DNA of 64,000 bases from Geodermatophilaceae bacterium URHB0062 (GCA_000620185.1 JHVO01000008.1:310001-374000), one strand, 5' to 3'. Positions 1 to 8,815 are shown, numbered from the stretch's first letter. Program-made: numbers and translations. Notes: a model not told the origin generated them from the sequence alone.

Positions 1-906
1 GCCGCGGACCTCGCCCGCCGGTACGGCTGTGACAGCGCCTTCTTCGGGGCCGCCGCACCGCTCGCCCTCCTGGCACCGGCGCTGCGGTCGGCGGGCGTCC
101 GGCACCTGGTCGGTGCGACGCACGGCCACGAGACCGGCTGGGTGGCGCTGCCCGGCGCCCGCCAGGTGATGCAGCGCATCGCGGGCGGCCTCGACGTCCT
201 CACCTACATCAGCGAGTACACGTACGCCCGGCTGGCGCCCGCTCTCGGGAACCGGACCAGGCTGGCCCAGCTGTCGCCCGGTGTGGACGTCGACCTGTTC
301 ACCCCGTCCGCCGACGGTGCCGCCGTCCGCCGACGCCACGGGCTCGGCGATGCCCCCGTGGTCGTCTGCGTGTCCCGCCTCGTCGCGCGCAAGGGGCAGG
401 ACGTCCTGGTCGCCGGCTGGCCACGGGTGCTGGAACGGCACCCCGACGCACGCCTGCTCCTCGTGGGTGGAGGTCCCGGGGAGGCGTCCCTACGGCGCGC
501 GATCGCCTCCCGGGAGCTCGAGCGGTCCGTCGTCCTCACCGGGCCGGTGGCCGCCCCGGACCTGCCCGCGCACTACGCCGCCGGCGACGTCTTCGCCATG
601 CCGTGCCGGACCCGCCGGGGCGGCCTGGACGTCGAGGGGCTGGGCATGGTGTTCCTCGAAGCGGCCGCGTGCGGCCGTCCGGTGGTGGCCGGGACGTCCG
701 GGGGCGCCCCCGAGGCCGTCCAGGACGGCGTGACGGGGCACGTGGTGGAGCCCCGGTCGGCCGAGACCGTGGCCCGGACGATCGGGGACCTCCTCGACGA
801 CCCCGCACGCGCCCGCGCCATGGGCGCCGCGGGCCGCGCGTGGGTGGAACAGCGCTGGTCGTGGGCCACCATCGCGAAGACGTTCGACCAGCTGCTGACC
901 CCCTGA
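1..906 (+). CDS. pimB: PimB-like GT4 mannosyltransferase, 5' truncated
   Basis: The reading frame is open from base 1, so the N-terminal Rossmann half begins outside the window; about 301 codons are visible. The protein is a GT-B fold family 4 glycosyltransferase. Near the visible start is THGHETGW, a block typical of PimB/PimC enzymes. The C-terminal donor-binding half carries VCVSRLVARKGQD and an EX7E motif (E in DVEGLGMVFLEAA to the E before AAACG). By family it would transfer mannose from GDP-mannose to phosphatidylinositol mannoside at the inner face of the membrane. The adjacent convergent acyl-CoA ligase repeats the pimB-fadD15 pairing of mycobacteria. The exact acceptor is inferred; it could be another GT4 mannosyltransferase. 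Confidence 0.8.
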   Translation, partial: AADLARRYGCDSAFFGAAAPLALLAPALRSAGVRHLVGATHGHETGWVALPGARQVMQRIAGGLDVLTYISEYTYARLAPALGNRTRLAQLSPGVDVDLFTPSADGAAVRRRHGLGDAPVVVCVSRLVARKGQDVLVAGWPRVLERHPDARLLLVGGGPGEASLRRAIASRELERSVVLTGPVAAPDLPAHYAAGDVFAMPCRTRRGGLDVEGLGMVFLEAAACGRPVVAGTSGGAPEAVQDGVTGHVVEPRSAETVARTIGDLLDDPARARAMGAAGRAWVEQRWSWATIAKTFDQLLTP

Positions 907-929
907 CGGCCCGGCCGCGGGGGCCGTTC

Positions 930-2723
930 TCAGCGGCTGTAGAGGGCCTCGACCTCGAAGTCGAACTCCTTCATGACGACGGCACGCTTGAGCTTCAGGC
1001 TCGGCGTCAGCATCCCGTTGTCCTCGGTGAAGTCGCTGCCGAGGACGCGGAACTTCTTGATCGCCTCGGCGTGCGAGACGGCCTTGTTCGCGTCCTTGAC
1101 CGCCGCGTCGAGCTCGGCGAGCAGGTCGGCGTCGTCCCGGAGCTGCTCGGCGGTGAGTCCGGCGTCCTTGCCCTTGGACTCCAGCCAGCCGGGGAGGGCC
1201 TCCTCGTCGAGGGTGATCAGCGCGCCGATGAACGGCCGCTGGTCGCCGACGACGATGCACTGGCTCACCAGGCGGTGCGAGCGCAGCCGGTCCTCGAGCA
1301 CGGCGGGGGCGACGTTCTTACCCCCGGCGGTCACCAGTATCTCCTTCTTGCGGCCCGTGATCTTCAGGAAGCCGTCGCTGTCGAGCTCGCCCAGGTCGCC
1401 GGTGTGGAACCAGCCCTCGGCGTCGATGGCCTCCCTGGTGGCGTCCTCGTTCTTCCAGTAGCCGCGCATCACGATGCCGCCGCGGATGAGCACCTCGCCG
1501 TCGTCGGCGATCGCGAAGTCCACCCCGGGCAGGGGGCGCCCGACCGTGCCGATGCGCAGGGCGTCGTCGTGATTCACCGAGGCCGCCGCGGTCGTCTCGG
1601 TGAGGCCGTAGCCCTCGAAGACGGTGACGCCGATGCCGCGGAAGAAGTGGCCGAGCCGGTCGCCCAGTGGGGCGCCGCCGGAGACGGCGCCGAGGCACCG
1701 GCCGCCGAGCGCGGCCCGCAGCTTGGCGTAGACGAGCTTGTCGAACACGGCGTGCTGGGCCTTCAGCGCGATGCCGGGGCCGCCCTTGTCCTGGGCGCGC
1801 GACCAGTCGATGGCCACCTGTGCGGCCTTGTCGAAGATCTTGCCCTTGCCGTCGCCGTCGGCCTTGGCCTTCGCGGAGTTGTAGACCTTCTCGAAGACGC
1901 GGGGGACAGCGAGCACGAAGGTCGGCTTGAACTCGCCGAGCTCCTCGACGAGGTTCTTCACGTCCGGGGTGTGGCCGACCACCGTGCGGGTCTTGACGGC
2001 GCCGACCTGGATCACGCGGGCGAGCACGTGGGCGAGGGGGATGAACAGCAGCAGCGAGCCCTCGACGTTGAGGAACCGGCCCAGCAGGCTCATGCCGTTG
2101 CCGATCTCGAACAGGAAGTTGCGGTGCGTCAGCTCGCAGCCCTTCGGTCGCCCGGTGGTGCCGCTGGTGTAGATCAGCGTGGCCAGGCTGTCGGCGTGCA
2201 GCGTGGCGCGGCGTGCCTGGAGCTCGCTGTCGGGCACGTCGCGGCCGGCGTGGATGAGCTGGTCGACGGCGCCGTCGTCGATGACGTGGACCGACTGGAG
2301 GTCGGGCGTCTGCTCGCGGACGGACTCGATCGCCGAGGCGTGCTCGTCGCGCTCCACGAGGACGGCGGTGGCTCCGGAGTCGGAGAGGATCCACGCGACC
2401 TGGTCGGCGCTCGACGTCTCGTAGATGGGCACGGTCGCCGCGCCCGCCGTCCAGATCGCGAAGTCGATGACGGCCCACTCGTAGCGGGTCTTGGCCTGCA
2501 GGGCGACGCGGTCACCGGCGGCCACCCCGCAGGAGATCAGGCCCTTGGCCACGCCGGCGACCTGGTCGCCGAACTCCTTCCAGGTGACGTCCTCCCACTG
2601 GCCACCCCGGCGCACGCGGAAGCCGGTCTTGTCACCGACCTCGGCGACGTTCTTGGCGAGCAGGTCGGTGAGCGCCTCGTCGGGGCCCACCTCGGTGGTC
2701 GCAGGAACGCTGAACTCGCGCAC
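930..2723 (-). CDS. fadD15: Long-chain fatty acyl-CoA ligase (FadD15-like)
   Basis: A 597-residue AMP-binding enzyme that would activate long-chain fatty acids to acyl-CoA through an acyl-adenylate. The P-loop-like motif YTSGTTGRPKG, the FEGYGLTET motif and the TGDLG hinge region are all intact, and the C-terminal GKNVAPAVLEDRLR matches the long-chain ligase subgroup. The frame stays open upstream, but I chose the GTG at 2723 because GGAGGAGAGG lies just upstream and homologues begin near VREFSVPA. It converges on the mannosyltransferase and is divergent from the SRPBCC gene, as in the mycobacterial Rv2187/Rv2188c region. Confidence 0.9.
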   Translation of the reverse strand: MREFSVPATTEVGPDEALTDLLAKNVAEVGDKTGFRVRRGGQWEDVTWKEFGDQVAGVAKGLISCGVAAGDRVALQAKTRYEWAVIDFAIWTAGAATVPIYETSSADQVAWILSDSGATAVLVERDEHASAIESVREQTPDLQSVHVIDDGAVDQLIHAGRDVPDSELQARRATLHADSLATLIYTSGTTGRPKGCELTHRNFLFEIGNGMSLLGRFLNVEGSLLLFIPLAHVLARVIQVGAVKTRTVVGHTPDVKNLVEELGEFKPTFVLAVPRVFEKVYNSAKAKADGDGKGKIFDKAAQVAIDWSRAQDKGGPGIALKAQHAVFDKLVYAKLRAALGGRCLGAVSGGAPLGDRLGHFFRGIGVTVFEGYGLTETTAAASVNHDDALRIGTVGRPLPGVDFAIADDGEVLIRGGIVMRGYWKNEDATREAIDAEGWFHTGDLGELDSDGFLKITGRKKEILVTAGGKNVAPAVLEDRLRSHRLVSQCIVVGDQRPFIGALITLDEEALPGWLESKGKDAGLTAEQLRDDADLLAELDAAVKDANKAVSHAEAIKKFRVLGSDFTEDNGMLTPSLKLKRAVVMKEFDFEVEALYSR

Positions 2724-2866
2724 GCCTGGTCCTCTCCTCCCCGTCGGCCCGGGGGCACCGTCGCCTCCGACCCCTCCTGGGACGTCGGCGATCAATCTAC
2801 CGGCCGTCCCTACCCATGAGTAGGCAGAGAGATGGCCGGTCACCTCGCCGGAGGACGGCGACCGAC

Positions 2867-2872
2867 TAGCCT
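2867..2872 (+). promoter_or_regulatory. -10 element of a leaderless promoter
   Basis: TAGCCT ends six bases before the ATG at 2879. That places the transcription start at or next to the start codon, and no good ribosome binding site lies between, so the SRPBCC mRNA is probably leaderless. Confidence 0.5.
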
Positions 2873-2878
2873 GCTGCC

Positions 2879-3310
2879 ATGGCCGACCAGTCCACGCAGT
2901 CGATCGTCGTCGAGGCGCCCGCCGCCGACGTCATGGCGGTCATCGCCGACTTCCCCGACTATCCGCAGTGGGTCGCGGCCGCCAAGCAGGTGGAGGTTCT
3001 CGAGACCGGCGACGACGGCCGGGCCCGCCGGGTCCACTTCGTCCTCGACGCGGGTGCGTTTAAGGACGACTACGTCCTCGACTACACCTGGGACGGCGAC
3101 CGCCGGGTGACCTGGACGCTGGTCAAGGGCCAGCTGCAGAAGCGGCAGGACGGCTCCTACACGCTCGTCGAGACCGACGGCCGCACCGAGGTGACGTACT
3201 CCATCACCATCGACCTCTCGATCCCGATGCTCGGCATGATCAAGCGCAAGGCCGAGAAGGTCATCCTGGACACCGCTCTCAAGGAGCTCAAGAAGCGCGT
3301 CGAGGGCTGA
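2879..3310 (+). CDS. SRPBCC (START/polyketide cyclase-like) family protein
   Basis: A 143-residue single-domain protein of the SRPBCC ligand-binding superfamily, recognisable from the N-terminal QSIVVEAPAADVMAVIADFPDYPQW strand-helix pattern and the C-terminal amphipathic helix ending in KELKKRVEG. It resembles M. tuberculosis Rv2185c, and its placement between the acyl-CoA ligase and the ArsA-like ATPase is the conserved order. Such proteins have a hydrophobic cavity that binds lipids or polyketides; no catalytic residue can be assigned. A ligand tied to lipid or envelope metabolism is inferred only from the neighbours. Confidence 0.82.
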   Translation: MADQSTQSIVVEAPAADVMAVIADFPDYPQWVAAAKQVEVLETGDDGRARRVHFVLDAGAFKDDYVLDYTWDGDRRVTWTLVKGQLQKRQDGSYTLVETDGRTEVTYSITIDLSIPMLGMIKRKAEKVILDTALKELKKRVEG

Positions 3311-3311
3311 G

Positions 3312-4490
3312 TTGTCAGGCAGCCCTACGGTGCGCACCCTGCTGTTCACCGGTCCCGGAGGGGCCGGGACGACGACCTTCGCCGCCGCGGCGGCCGTCCG
3401 TGCCGCCCGGTCCGGTCGGCGCACTGTGCTGCTCTCGCGGCAGGAGCCGCCGGTGCCCGGTCTCGACCAGGTCGCCGGCCTCGAGGTCGCCGTCGTCGAC
3501 GGCCAGGCGACCTTCGAGTCGCTCTGGCTGCCGGCCGCGGCCGCCGTGGCGACCGTCGTCCCCGATCTGACCCTTCCTCCGGCCGGCGCGGTGGTCGCAC
3601 CGCCCGGCGCCACCGACGTCGCGCTGTTCGCCCGGCTGGCCGACGCTGATGCCGAGCTGGTCGTGCTGGACGCCGGCCCGCCCGAGGCCGCGGCGGCCCT
3701 GCTCGGGCTACCGGCGGCGCTGCGGTGGTGGCTGGGGCAGCTGTTCCCGCCCGGGGTGCGGGCGCTGGGCGCCGTCCGGACCGCCGCGGTCGCGTTCGGG
3801 ACAGCTCGCCGCGGGCCGGTGGACCTCGCGCTGGCCGCGGTGCCGGTCGTCGAGGGCTTGTTGTCCCGCGATCGCCTGGCCGACCCCGCCGACACCGCGG
3901 TCTGCCTCGTCGCGCCGCCGCGCGCAGGTGGCGGCGCTCGGCTGCGCTCGGCGGCGACCGTGCTGGGGCTGCACGGCCTGGGCGCATCGGCGGTGCTGTC
4001 GCGCACGCTGCCGGCCGGGCCGGACGGAGCATGGTGGGCGGAGCGGGCGGCGGAGCAGGACGCCGTCCTCGCCGACCTCGGCGCCGTCGCGCCGGTCCAC
4101 CCGGTGCCCGAGGGCGCCACCGCCCCCGCCGACGCCGACGCACTGGCGGCGCTCCTCGACGGCTTCGAGCTTCCGGCGGCCGGCGGCGCCGTCCCGGCGG
4201 CCCCGGAACGCCAGGACGGCGGATGGCGGCTCACCGTGCCGCTGCCCTTCGCCGACCGGGCCGACGTCGACCTGACCCGCTGGCAGGACGACCTGGTCCT
4301 CACCGCCCACGGCACCCGCCGGTGCCTTCCCCTGGACTCGCTGCTCCGCCGCTGCGAGGTGACCGGCGGCCGGCTCGCGGACCCCGGCGGACCGGACGCC
4401 CGGCTGGAGATCAGCTTCCGCCCCGACCCCGCGGTGTGGCCGGCCGACCTGCTGCCCGCCGATACTCCCGCCGAGGAAAGGACCTCATGA
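3312..4490 (+). CDS. ArsA-like P-loop ATPase with degenerate Walker A
   Basis: About 392 residues, related to the ArsA/GET3 class of SIMIBI ATPases and syntenic with Rv2184c. The N-terminal loop reads TGPGGAGTTT, where ArsA has GGVGKT, so the catalytic lysine position holds threonine. The C-terminus (WRLTVPLPFADRADVDLTRWQDDLVL) resembles the small beta-rich tail domain found on many actinobacterial ArsA homologues. The TTG at 3312 follows GAGGG at a usable distance and starts one base after the previous stop; GTG 3330 is the alternative start. Arsenite transport is unlikely because there is no ArsB. The function is unknown. Confidence 0.72.
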   Translation: MSGSPTVRTLLFTGPGGAGTTTFAAAAAVRAARSGRRTVLLSRQEPPVPGLDQVAGLEVAVVDGQATFESLWLPAAAAVATVVPDLTLPPAGAVVAPPGATDVALFARLADADAELVVLDAGPPEAAAALLGLPAALRWWLGQLFPPGVRALGAVRTAAVAFGTARRGPVDLALAAVPVVEGLLSRDRLADPADTAVCLVAPPRAGGGARLRSAATVLGLHGLGASAVLSRTLPAGPDGAWWAERAAEQDAVLADLGAVAPVHPVPEGATAPADADALAALLDGFELPAAGGAVPAAPERQDGGWRLTVPLPFADRADVDLTRWQDDLVLTAHGTRRCLPLDSLLRRCEVTGGRLADPGGPDARLEISFRPDPAVWPADLLPADTPAEERTS

Positions 4491-4822
4491 ACCCCGGCAC
4501 CGACTGGATCGAGCAGGCCCGACGGGTCCTCGACACCCTCCGCCAGACGACCGGCCCCGCGCAGGACGGCGCGACGGTCGGGAACGCCCACCCTGCCGAC
4601 TGCCGCTGGTGCCCGGTCTGCCAGATCGCGGCCGTCGTCCGTGGTGAGCGGCCGGAGCTGACCGCCGCGCTGGCCGACGTCCTGACCACCACGGCGACGG
4701 CGCTGCGCACGTTCGCCGAGGCGGCCCACCCCGGCGCGCCGGCCGATGCGGGCACCCCAGCGGAGGCGACGGAGGAGGCGGCCGGCGAGCCGCCGGCCGT
4801 GCAGCGGATCGACATCGCATGA
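4487..4822 (+). CDS. Conserved actinobacterial protein with CxWCPxCQ motif
   Basis: A 111-residue protein whose ATG overlaps the stop of the ATPase gene as ATGA, with GAAAGGA upstream. The central CRWCPVCQ supplies two closely spaced cysteines that could bind a metal or form a disulfide; the rest is helical with an Ala/Pro/Glu-rich tail. It sits where Rv2183c sits in mycobacteria and is probably its counterpart. It is cotranscribed with the ATPase and the glucokinase. The function is not known. Confidence 0.75.
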   Translation: MNPGTDWIEQARRVLDTLRQTTGPAQDGATVGNAHPADCRWCPVCQIAAVVRGERPELTAALADVLTTTATALRTFAEAAHPGAPADAGTPAEATEEAAGEPPAVQRIDIA

Positions 4823-5805
4823 CCGGCCCGGCCGCGGAGCTGCCCGCACTCGGCATCGACATCGGCGGCACCAAGGTCGCCGGCGGCGTGGTCGCACCCG
4901 ACGGCACGATCCTGGCCACCGCGCGACGGGCGACACCCGGCAGCTCGGTCAGCTCCACCGAGGACGCGATCGCCGCGGTGGTGGACGAGCTGGCCGAGGC
5001 GCACGGCGGTGAGCTGGTCGGCGTGGGCATCGGCGCCGCCGGCTGGTTCGACCGTACGGGCGACACGGTGCTGTTCAGTCCGCACCTGGCCTGGCGGAAC
5101 TCCAGCCTGCGCAAGGACCTCACCGCCCGGCTGCAGCGTCCGCTGTGGGTGGGCAACGACGCGAACGCCGCCGCGTGGGCGGAGTACCGCTACGGCGCGG
5201 CCCGCGGCGCGTACCTCGCCTTGATGATCACGCTGGGCACCGGGATCGGCGGCGGCATCGTGCTCGACGGCCGGCTGCGTCCCGGCGCCCACGGGGTCGC
5301 GGGGGAGTGGGGGCACATGCGGGTGGTGCCCGACGGCCGGCTCTGCCCGTGCGGCAACCGCGGCTGCTGGGAGCAGTACGCCAGTGGCACCGCGCTCGGC
5401 CAGACGGCCCGCGAGGTCGCCCGCACCTCGCCCGCGGCGGCCGCGCTGCTCCTGGAGCGGGTCGGTCCCGACCCCGACGGGCTGACCGGCGAGGACGTCG
5501 CCCGGGCCGCCGCCCAGGGCGATCCGCTGGCGTTGGAGTTGGTCACCGAGGTCGGGGTCTGGCTGGGGCAGGGCATCGCCGACCTCGCCGCCGTCCTCGA
5601 CCCGGAGGTCGTGGTGATCGGCGGTGGGGTGAGCAAGCTCGGCGAGATGATGCTGGGCCCGGCCCGCGAACGCCTCGACCGCGCCCTGCCCGGCCGTGGC
5701 TACCGGCCGGGGCCGCGCGTGGTCGCCGCCGAACTCGGCCCGCAGGCCGGGATCGTCGGCGCCGCCGACCTCGTGCGGCAGGCCGTCAGCGAGGGCACCG
5801 CCTGA
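4819..5805 (+). CDS. glkA: ROK-family glucokinase
   Basis: A 328-residue sugar kinase that would phosphorylate glucose at C6 with ATP. The N-terminal phosphate loop GIDIGGTKVAGG and the ROK zinc motif CPCGNRGCWE (around residue 175) are present, as is the GTGIGGGIVLDG block. The catalytic aspartate lies in GNDANAAAWAEY. The gene overlaps the preceding one by ATGA and closes the SRPBCC-ATPase-CxWCPxCQ-glk operon. Polyphosphate use, as in PPGK, cannot be excluded from sequence alone but the length and motifs fit the GlkA type. Confidence 0.88.
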   Translation: MTGPAAELPALGIDIGGTKVAGGVVAPDGTILATARRATPGSSVSSTEDAIAAVVDELAEAHGGELVGVGIGAAGWFDRTGDTVLFSPHLAWRNSSLRKDLTARLQRPLWVGNDANAAAWAEYRYGAARGAYLALMITLGTGIGGGIVLDGRLRPGAHGVAGEWGHMRVVPDGRLCPCGNRGCWEQYASGTALGQTAREVARTSPAAAALLLERVGPDPDGLTGEDVARAAAQGDPLALELVTEVGVWLGQGIADLAAVLDPEVVVIGGGVSKLGEMMLGPARERLDRALPGRGYRPGPRVVAAELGPQAGIVGAADLVRQAVSEGTA

Positions 5806-5808
5806 GTG

Positions 5809-5844
5809 GAGTGGGAGGGACGCGTTTTCCGCGCCCTCGCACTC
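5809..5844. terminator. Hairpin terminator between convergent genes
   Basis: An imperfect inverted repeat, GAGTGGGAGGGACGCG followed after TTTTCC by GCGCCCTCGCACTC, fills the 42-base gap between the converging glucokinase and LOR/SDH genes. It can serve both directions. Confidence 0.6.
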
Positions 5845-5847
5845 CGA

Positions 5848-7083
5848 TCAGCAGAGCTCGCGGGCGAGCTGCTCGAGGAAGAGCCCGATGTCGGTGATGA
5901 TGCCCATCGCCTGGGCGCTGCCGCGGTCGGCGAGCTTGGTGACCGTCGCCGGGTTGATGTCGACGCTCACCAGCGGGATCGACGCGGGGAGGATGTTCCC
6001 GGTCGCGATCGAGTGCAGCATCGTGGCGACCATGATCGCGAAGCCGACGTCCTGAAGCTGGGCTCGCATCGCCCGCTGGCCCTCGATGACGTCGGTGTAG
6101 ACGTCGGGCAGCGGGCCGTCGTCGCGCACCGAGCCGACCAGCACGAACGGCTTGTCCGCCCGAACCATCGCGTGCATGACCCCACCGGTGAGGACACCGG
6201 ACTCGACGGCCGCCGCGATGGATCCGGCGGCGCGGATCGTGTTGATGGCCCGGATGTGGTGCTCGTGGCCGTGCGGCACGCCGGAGCCCTTGGCCAGGTC
6301 GACGCCGAGCGAGGTGCCGAAGAGCGAGGACTCGATGTCGTGCGTCGCGAGCGCGTTGCCGGCGAAGAGGACGTCGACGTAGCCGGCCTCGACCAACCGG
6401 ACCATCGCCGGGGCCGCACCCGTGTGCACCACCGCCGGGCCGCCGACCCACAGGATCCGCTTGCCCTCGGCCTTCACCTCGCGCATCCGCTCGGCGATCT
6501 GGCGCACCAGCAGCGCCTGCGGCTTCTCGCTCGACACCGACGAGGACATGAAGCCGAAGTCCTCCTCCTCGCCCCGGGCGACGGCAGGGGGCATCTCCAC
6601 CCGGACGCCGTGCGCACCGCAGACGACCGCCTCCCCGGCCCGCACGTCGCTGACCGGGACGTTGCGGATGTGCGGCTGCCCGTCGCGCTCCTCGACGACG
6701 AGGCCGCAGTCCATCTCTGCGCGGTCGACCGCCAGCCACTCCCGGTCGAGCCGGACGAAGGTGTCCAGGTTGGTCGTGGAGTAGAAGTCCTCGGGGAACA
6801 CGCCGTCGGTCGGGGCGGCGCGCGTGGTGGCGGTCCCCGGGTCGACCGGGTTGGCGCCGTGCACCTGCAGCCGCATGACGATCCGGTCGAGCAGCTCGCT
6901 CTCGTCGGTCTGGATCCTGATCACCGCGCGCGACTCGTCCTCGTGCTGGCGGCCCAGGTCCAGCGACTCGATGCGGTAGTCCCCGCCGTACTCGAGGACG
7001 TCGTCGAGGACGCGGGCGAGGATCCCGGTGTCCATGAGATGGCCGGTCAGCGCGACGGTGGCGGAGGGGGAGTGAGAGCTCAC
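5848..7083 (-). CDS. TIGR00300 / LOR-SDH family protein (ornithine cyclodeaminase-like)
   Basis: A 411-residue member of the LOR/SDH family (TIGR00300). The N-terminal part has the GHLMDTGILARVLDDVLEYG signature of the LOR/SDH leader domain. The C-terminal Rossmann-like part contains VGGPAVVHTGAAPAM, LFAGNALATHDIE and the HEHHIRAINTIR block. Homologues include archaeal ornithine cyclodeaminase, which converts ornithine to proline, and the C-terminal domain of the cyanobacterial arginine-degrading enzymes AgrE/ArgZ. Ornithine cyclodeamination is therefore the best guess. No arginine or proline genes adjoin it. The GTG start is followed by a probable leaderless promoter. Confidence 0.75.
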   Translation of the reverse strand: MSSHSPSATVALTGHLMDTGILARVLDDVLEYGGDYRIESLDLGRQHEDESRAVIRIQTDESELLDRIVMRLQVHGANPVDPGTATTRAAPTDGVFPEDFYSTTNLDTFVRLDREWLAVDRAEMDCGLVVEERDGQPHIRNVPVSDVRAGEAVVCGAHGVRVEMPPAVARGEEEDFGFMSSSVSSEKPQALLVRQIAERMREVKAEGKRILWVGGPAVVHTGAAPAMVRLVEAGYVDVLFAGNALATHDIESSLFGTSLGVDLAKGSGVPHGHEHHIRAINTIRAAGSIAAAVESGVLTGGVMHAMVRADKPFVLVGSVRDDGPLPDVYTDVIEGQRAMRAQLQDVGFAIMVATMLHSIATGNILPASIPLVSVDINPATVTKLADRGSAQAMGIITDIGLFLEQLARELC

Positions 7084-7089
7084 CCGAGA

Positions 7090-7095
7090 AACTTA
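7090..7095 (-). promoter_or_regulatory. -10 element of a leaderless promoter
   Basis: On the minus strand TAAGTT is followed by TCTCGG and then the GTG start at 7083. The spacing of six bases is right for transcription beginning at the start codon. Confidence 0.45.
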
Positions 7096-7218
7096 GAGGA
7101 TCGGGGTCGCCGCGAGTGGGGCCCGGAGGGCTCCGTGCAGTGGCGACGAAGCGGCTCCGCTGAACAGGGGAACGGCACGTGGCCGCGGTGTCGTCCCGAG
7201 GACGACAGTGTCATTTGC

Positions 7219-7935
7219 CTAGACGACGGCTCCGTCGTCGCCGTCGCCGTCGTCGGAGCGGTCCCTCATGCGCGACACCAGCACGAACACCCCACCGGCG
7301 ATGAGGACGAGCCCGATCACCAGGCCCGCGTCCTCCGACAGGCGCACGAGGCTCGGGGCGCCGACCAGCAGGACCCCTGCGATCACCAGCAGCACCGCGT
7401 ACAGCGACGCCGGCGCCGGAACCGGCAGGGGCGGCGGCACCGGGGGCTCGTAGTGCTCGTCCGGCCGGTCCAGGACGTCCGGCTCGTGCGGCGCGGGCGG
7501 GGGAGCGTCGGAGGGTTCCTCCGCCACCACCGGGCGCCCGTTCTCGGCCTCGAAGCCGGCGACGATCCGCCGCCACTCGGCGTCCTCGTCCAGATCGGCC
7601 CGCAGTGCCGCCCGCTCGGGCGCCGGGCGGGCGGGCCCGGCGGCGGGCGGGGCGTGCCGCTCGTCGGGGCCGACGTGCTCGGTGACGAGGGCGCGCGCCT
7701 CCGCGACGCGGGAGCGGTCGACGAACAGGCGGTCCGCCGGCGGGCTGGGCAGCGAGACGTTGCGCGTGTAGGGGGCGACGTCGGCCGAGGGCTCGAGATA
7801 GGCGGCGATGTCCGCCGTCTGCAGGACGTCCAGCAGGTGCTCGCCGACCCGCGGGTCGACGTCGCGCAGCGGGCTCCAGAGGACGGCGTCGAGGCCGTTG
7901 TCCCGGCGTCCGCGCCCCCGCCGGCCGCTGGTCAC
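7219..7935 (-). CDS. Conserved membrane protein with two C-terminal helices
   Basis: A 238-residue protein in three parts. The N-terminus is a small soluble domain (VLQTADIAAYLEPS, then RLFVDRSRVAEARAL) of the kind often annotated as hypothetical in actinobacteria. The middle is a Pro/Ala/Glu-rich linker. Two hydrophobic helices near the C-terminus (ASLYAVLLVIAGVLLVGAPS and AGLVIGLVLIAGGVFVLVS) are followed by an acidic tail DDGDGDDGAVV. The GTG at 7935 overlaps the stop of the esterase gene as GTGA, so the two are translated together. The function is unknown. Confidence 0.7.
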   Translation of the reverse strand: MTSGRRGRGRRDNGLDAVLWSPLRDVDPRVGEHLLDVLQTADIAAYLEPSADVAPYTRNVSLPSPPADRLFVDRSRVAEARALVTEHVGPDERHAPPAAGPARPAPERAALRADLDEDAEWRRIVAGFEAENGRPVVAEEPSDAPPPAPHEPDVLDRPDEHYEPPVPPPLPVPAPASLYAVLLVIAGVLLVGAPSLVRLSEDAGLVIGLVLIAGGVFVLVSRMRDRSDDGDGDDGAVV

Positions 7936-8729
7936 CGCGTCTCCGCCGCAGGTGTACGAGCGCGGATCCAGTCCGCCGAGCCCGCGAAGATCAGCGGGGC
8001 GTCGTTGTCGAGGGTGGCGACGTGGTAGCTGTTCTCCAGCACGACCTCGGAGACGTCGGTGCTGGACACGCCGTCGAGCAGCGCCTGGGAGTTCGCCGGC
8101 TCGACGATGTGGTCCTCGCGGCTGTGGAACACGATCACCGGCGCGGTGATCCGGCCCAGGTCGGCTCGCGTGACGGACCACAGCTGACGGAGCTGCATCA
8201 TCGCCCGGGTCGGCAGCTTCGGATAGGCCAGCTCGGTGATCCCGGGCTTCTTGATGTCGCTCGCGATCGGCGCCCAACTGCCGGTCAGCTTCGAGAGCAT
8301 CGGCAGCAGCTTCGCGTCGAGCCGCGTGGTGAACAAGGACGGGTTGACCAGCAGCAGGCCGGCGAGGTCGTCCGGCCGCACCTCGGCGAACCGGGTGGCG
8401 AGGGTGCCGCCCATCGACAGGCCGGCCACGAACACGCGGTCGCAGTCGACGGCCAGCGCGTCGAAGGCCTCGTCGACCGCCGTCGTCCACTGACCGTGAC
8501 TGCTGAGGTTGCAGTCCTGCCAGCGGGTGCCGTGCCCGGGCAGGAGCGGGCAGCGGACCGCGAAGCCGGCCTCGGCCAGGTGCTCACCCCAGGGCCGCAT
8601 GCTCATCGGGGTTCCGGTGAAGCCGTGCACCAGCAGGACGCCCGTCCGGCCGTTCGGGCCGCTCCCGGGGAACGCGAACGGCTCCGCGCCGGGCATCACG
8701 TCGGCGGGCGGCAGGGCGGGACCGGACAC
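7932..8729 (-). CDS. Alpha/beta hydrolase, carboxylesterase type
   Basis: A 265-residue serine hydrolase. The oxyanion region is LLVHGFTGTPMSMRPWG, the nucleophile elbow GLSMGG holds the catalytic serine, the acid is the Asp of SREDHIVEPANS, and the histidine is in NSYHVATLDND near the C-terminus. This layout matches the small carboxylesterase/monoacylglycerol lipase group. The GTG start has AGGAGGATCTCC upstream. It is coupled to the downstream membrane protein and divergent from the PlsC gene, so a role in lipid turnover is reasonable but not shown. Confidence 0.85.
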   Translation of the reverse strand: MSGPALPPADVMPGAEPFAFPGSGPNGRTGVLLVHGFTGTPMSMRPWGEHLAEAGFAVRCPLLPGHGTRWQDCNLSSHGQWTTAVDEAFDALAVDCDRVFVAGLSMGGTLATRFAEVRPDDLAGLLLVNPSLFTTRLDAKLLPMLSKLTGSWAPIASDIKKPGITELAYPKLPTRAMMQLRQLWSVTRADLGRITAPVIVFHSREDHIVEPANSQALLDGVSSTDVSEVVLENSYHVATLDNDAPLIFAGSADWIRARTPAAETR

Positions 8730-8815
8730 GGAGATCCTCCTCGGCGGCCGGCGGCGATGCCGGCGGGCGGTGCATCGGCGGACGGGCGGTTGCAGAGGTC
8801 ACACAGGACGACCGA

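Noticed and set aside
603-2819. Very long open frame on the plus strand opposite the acyl-CoA ligase
   Set aside because: It is a high-GC shadow frame: Arg/Gly/Asp/Val-rich with no family motif, while the minus strand has a complete ligase.
2840-4936. 698-codon minus-strand frame
   Set aside because: It lies opposite the SRPBCC, ATPase and CxWCPxCQ genes, and its composition is a low-complexity Arg/Ser/Ala shadow.
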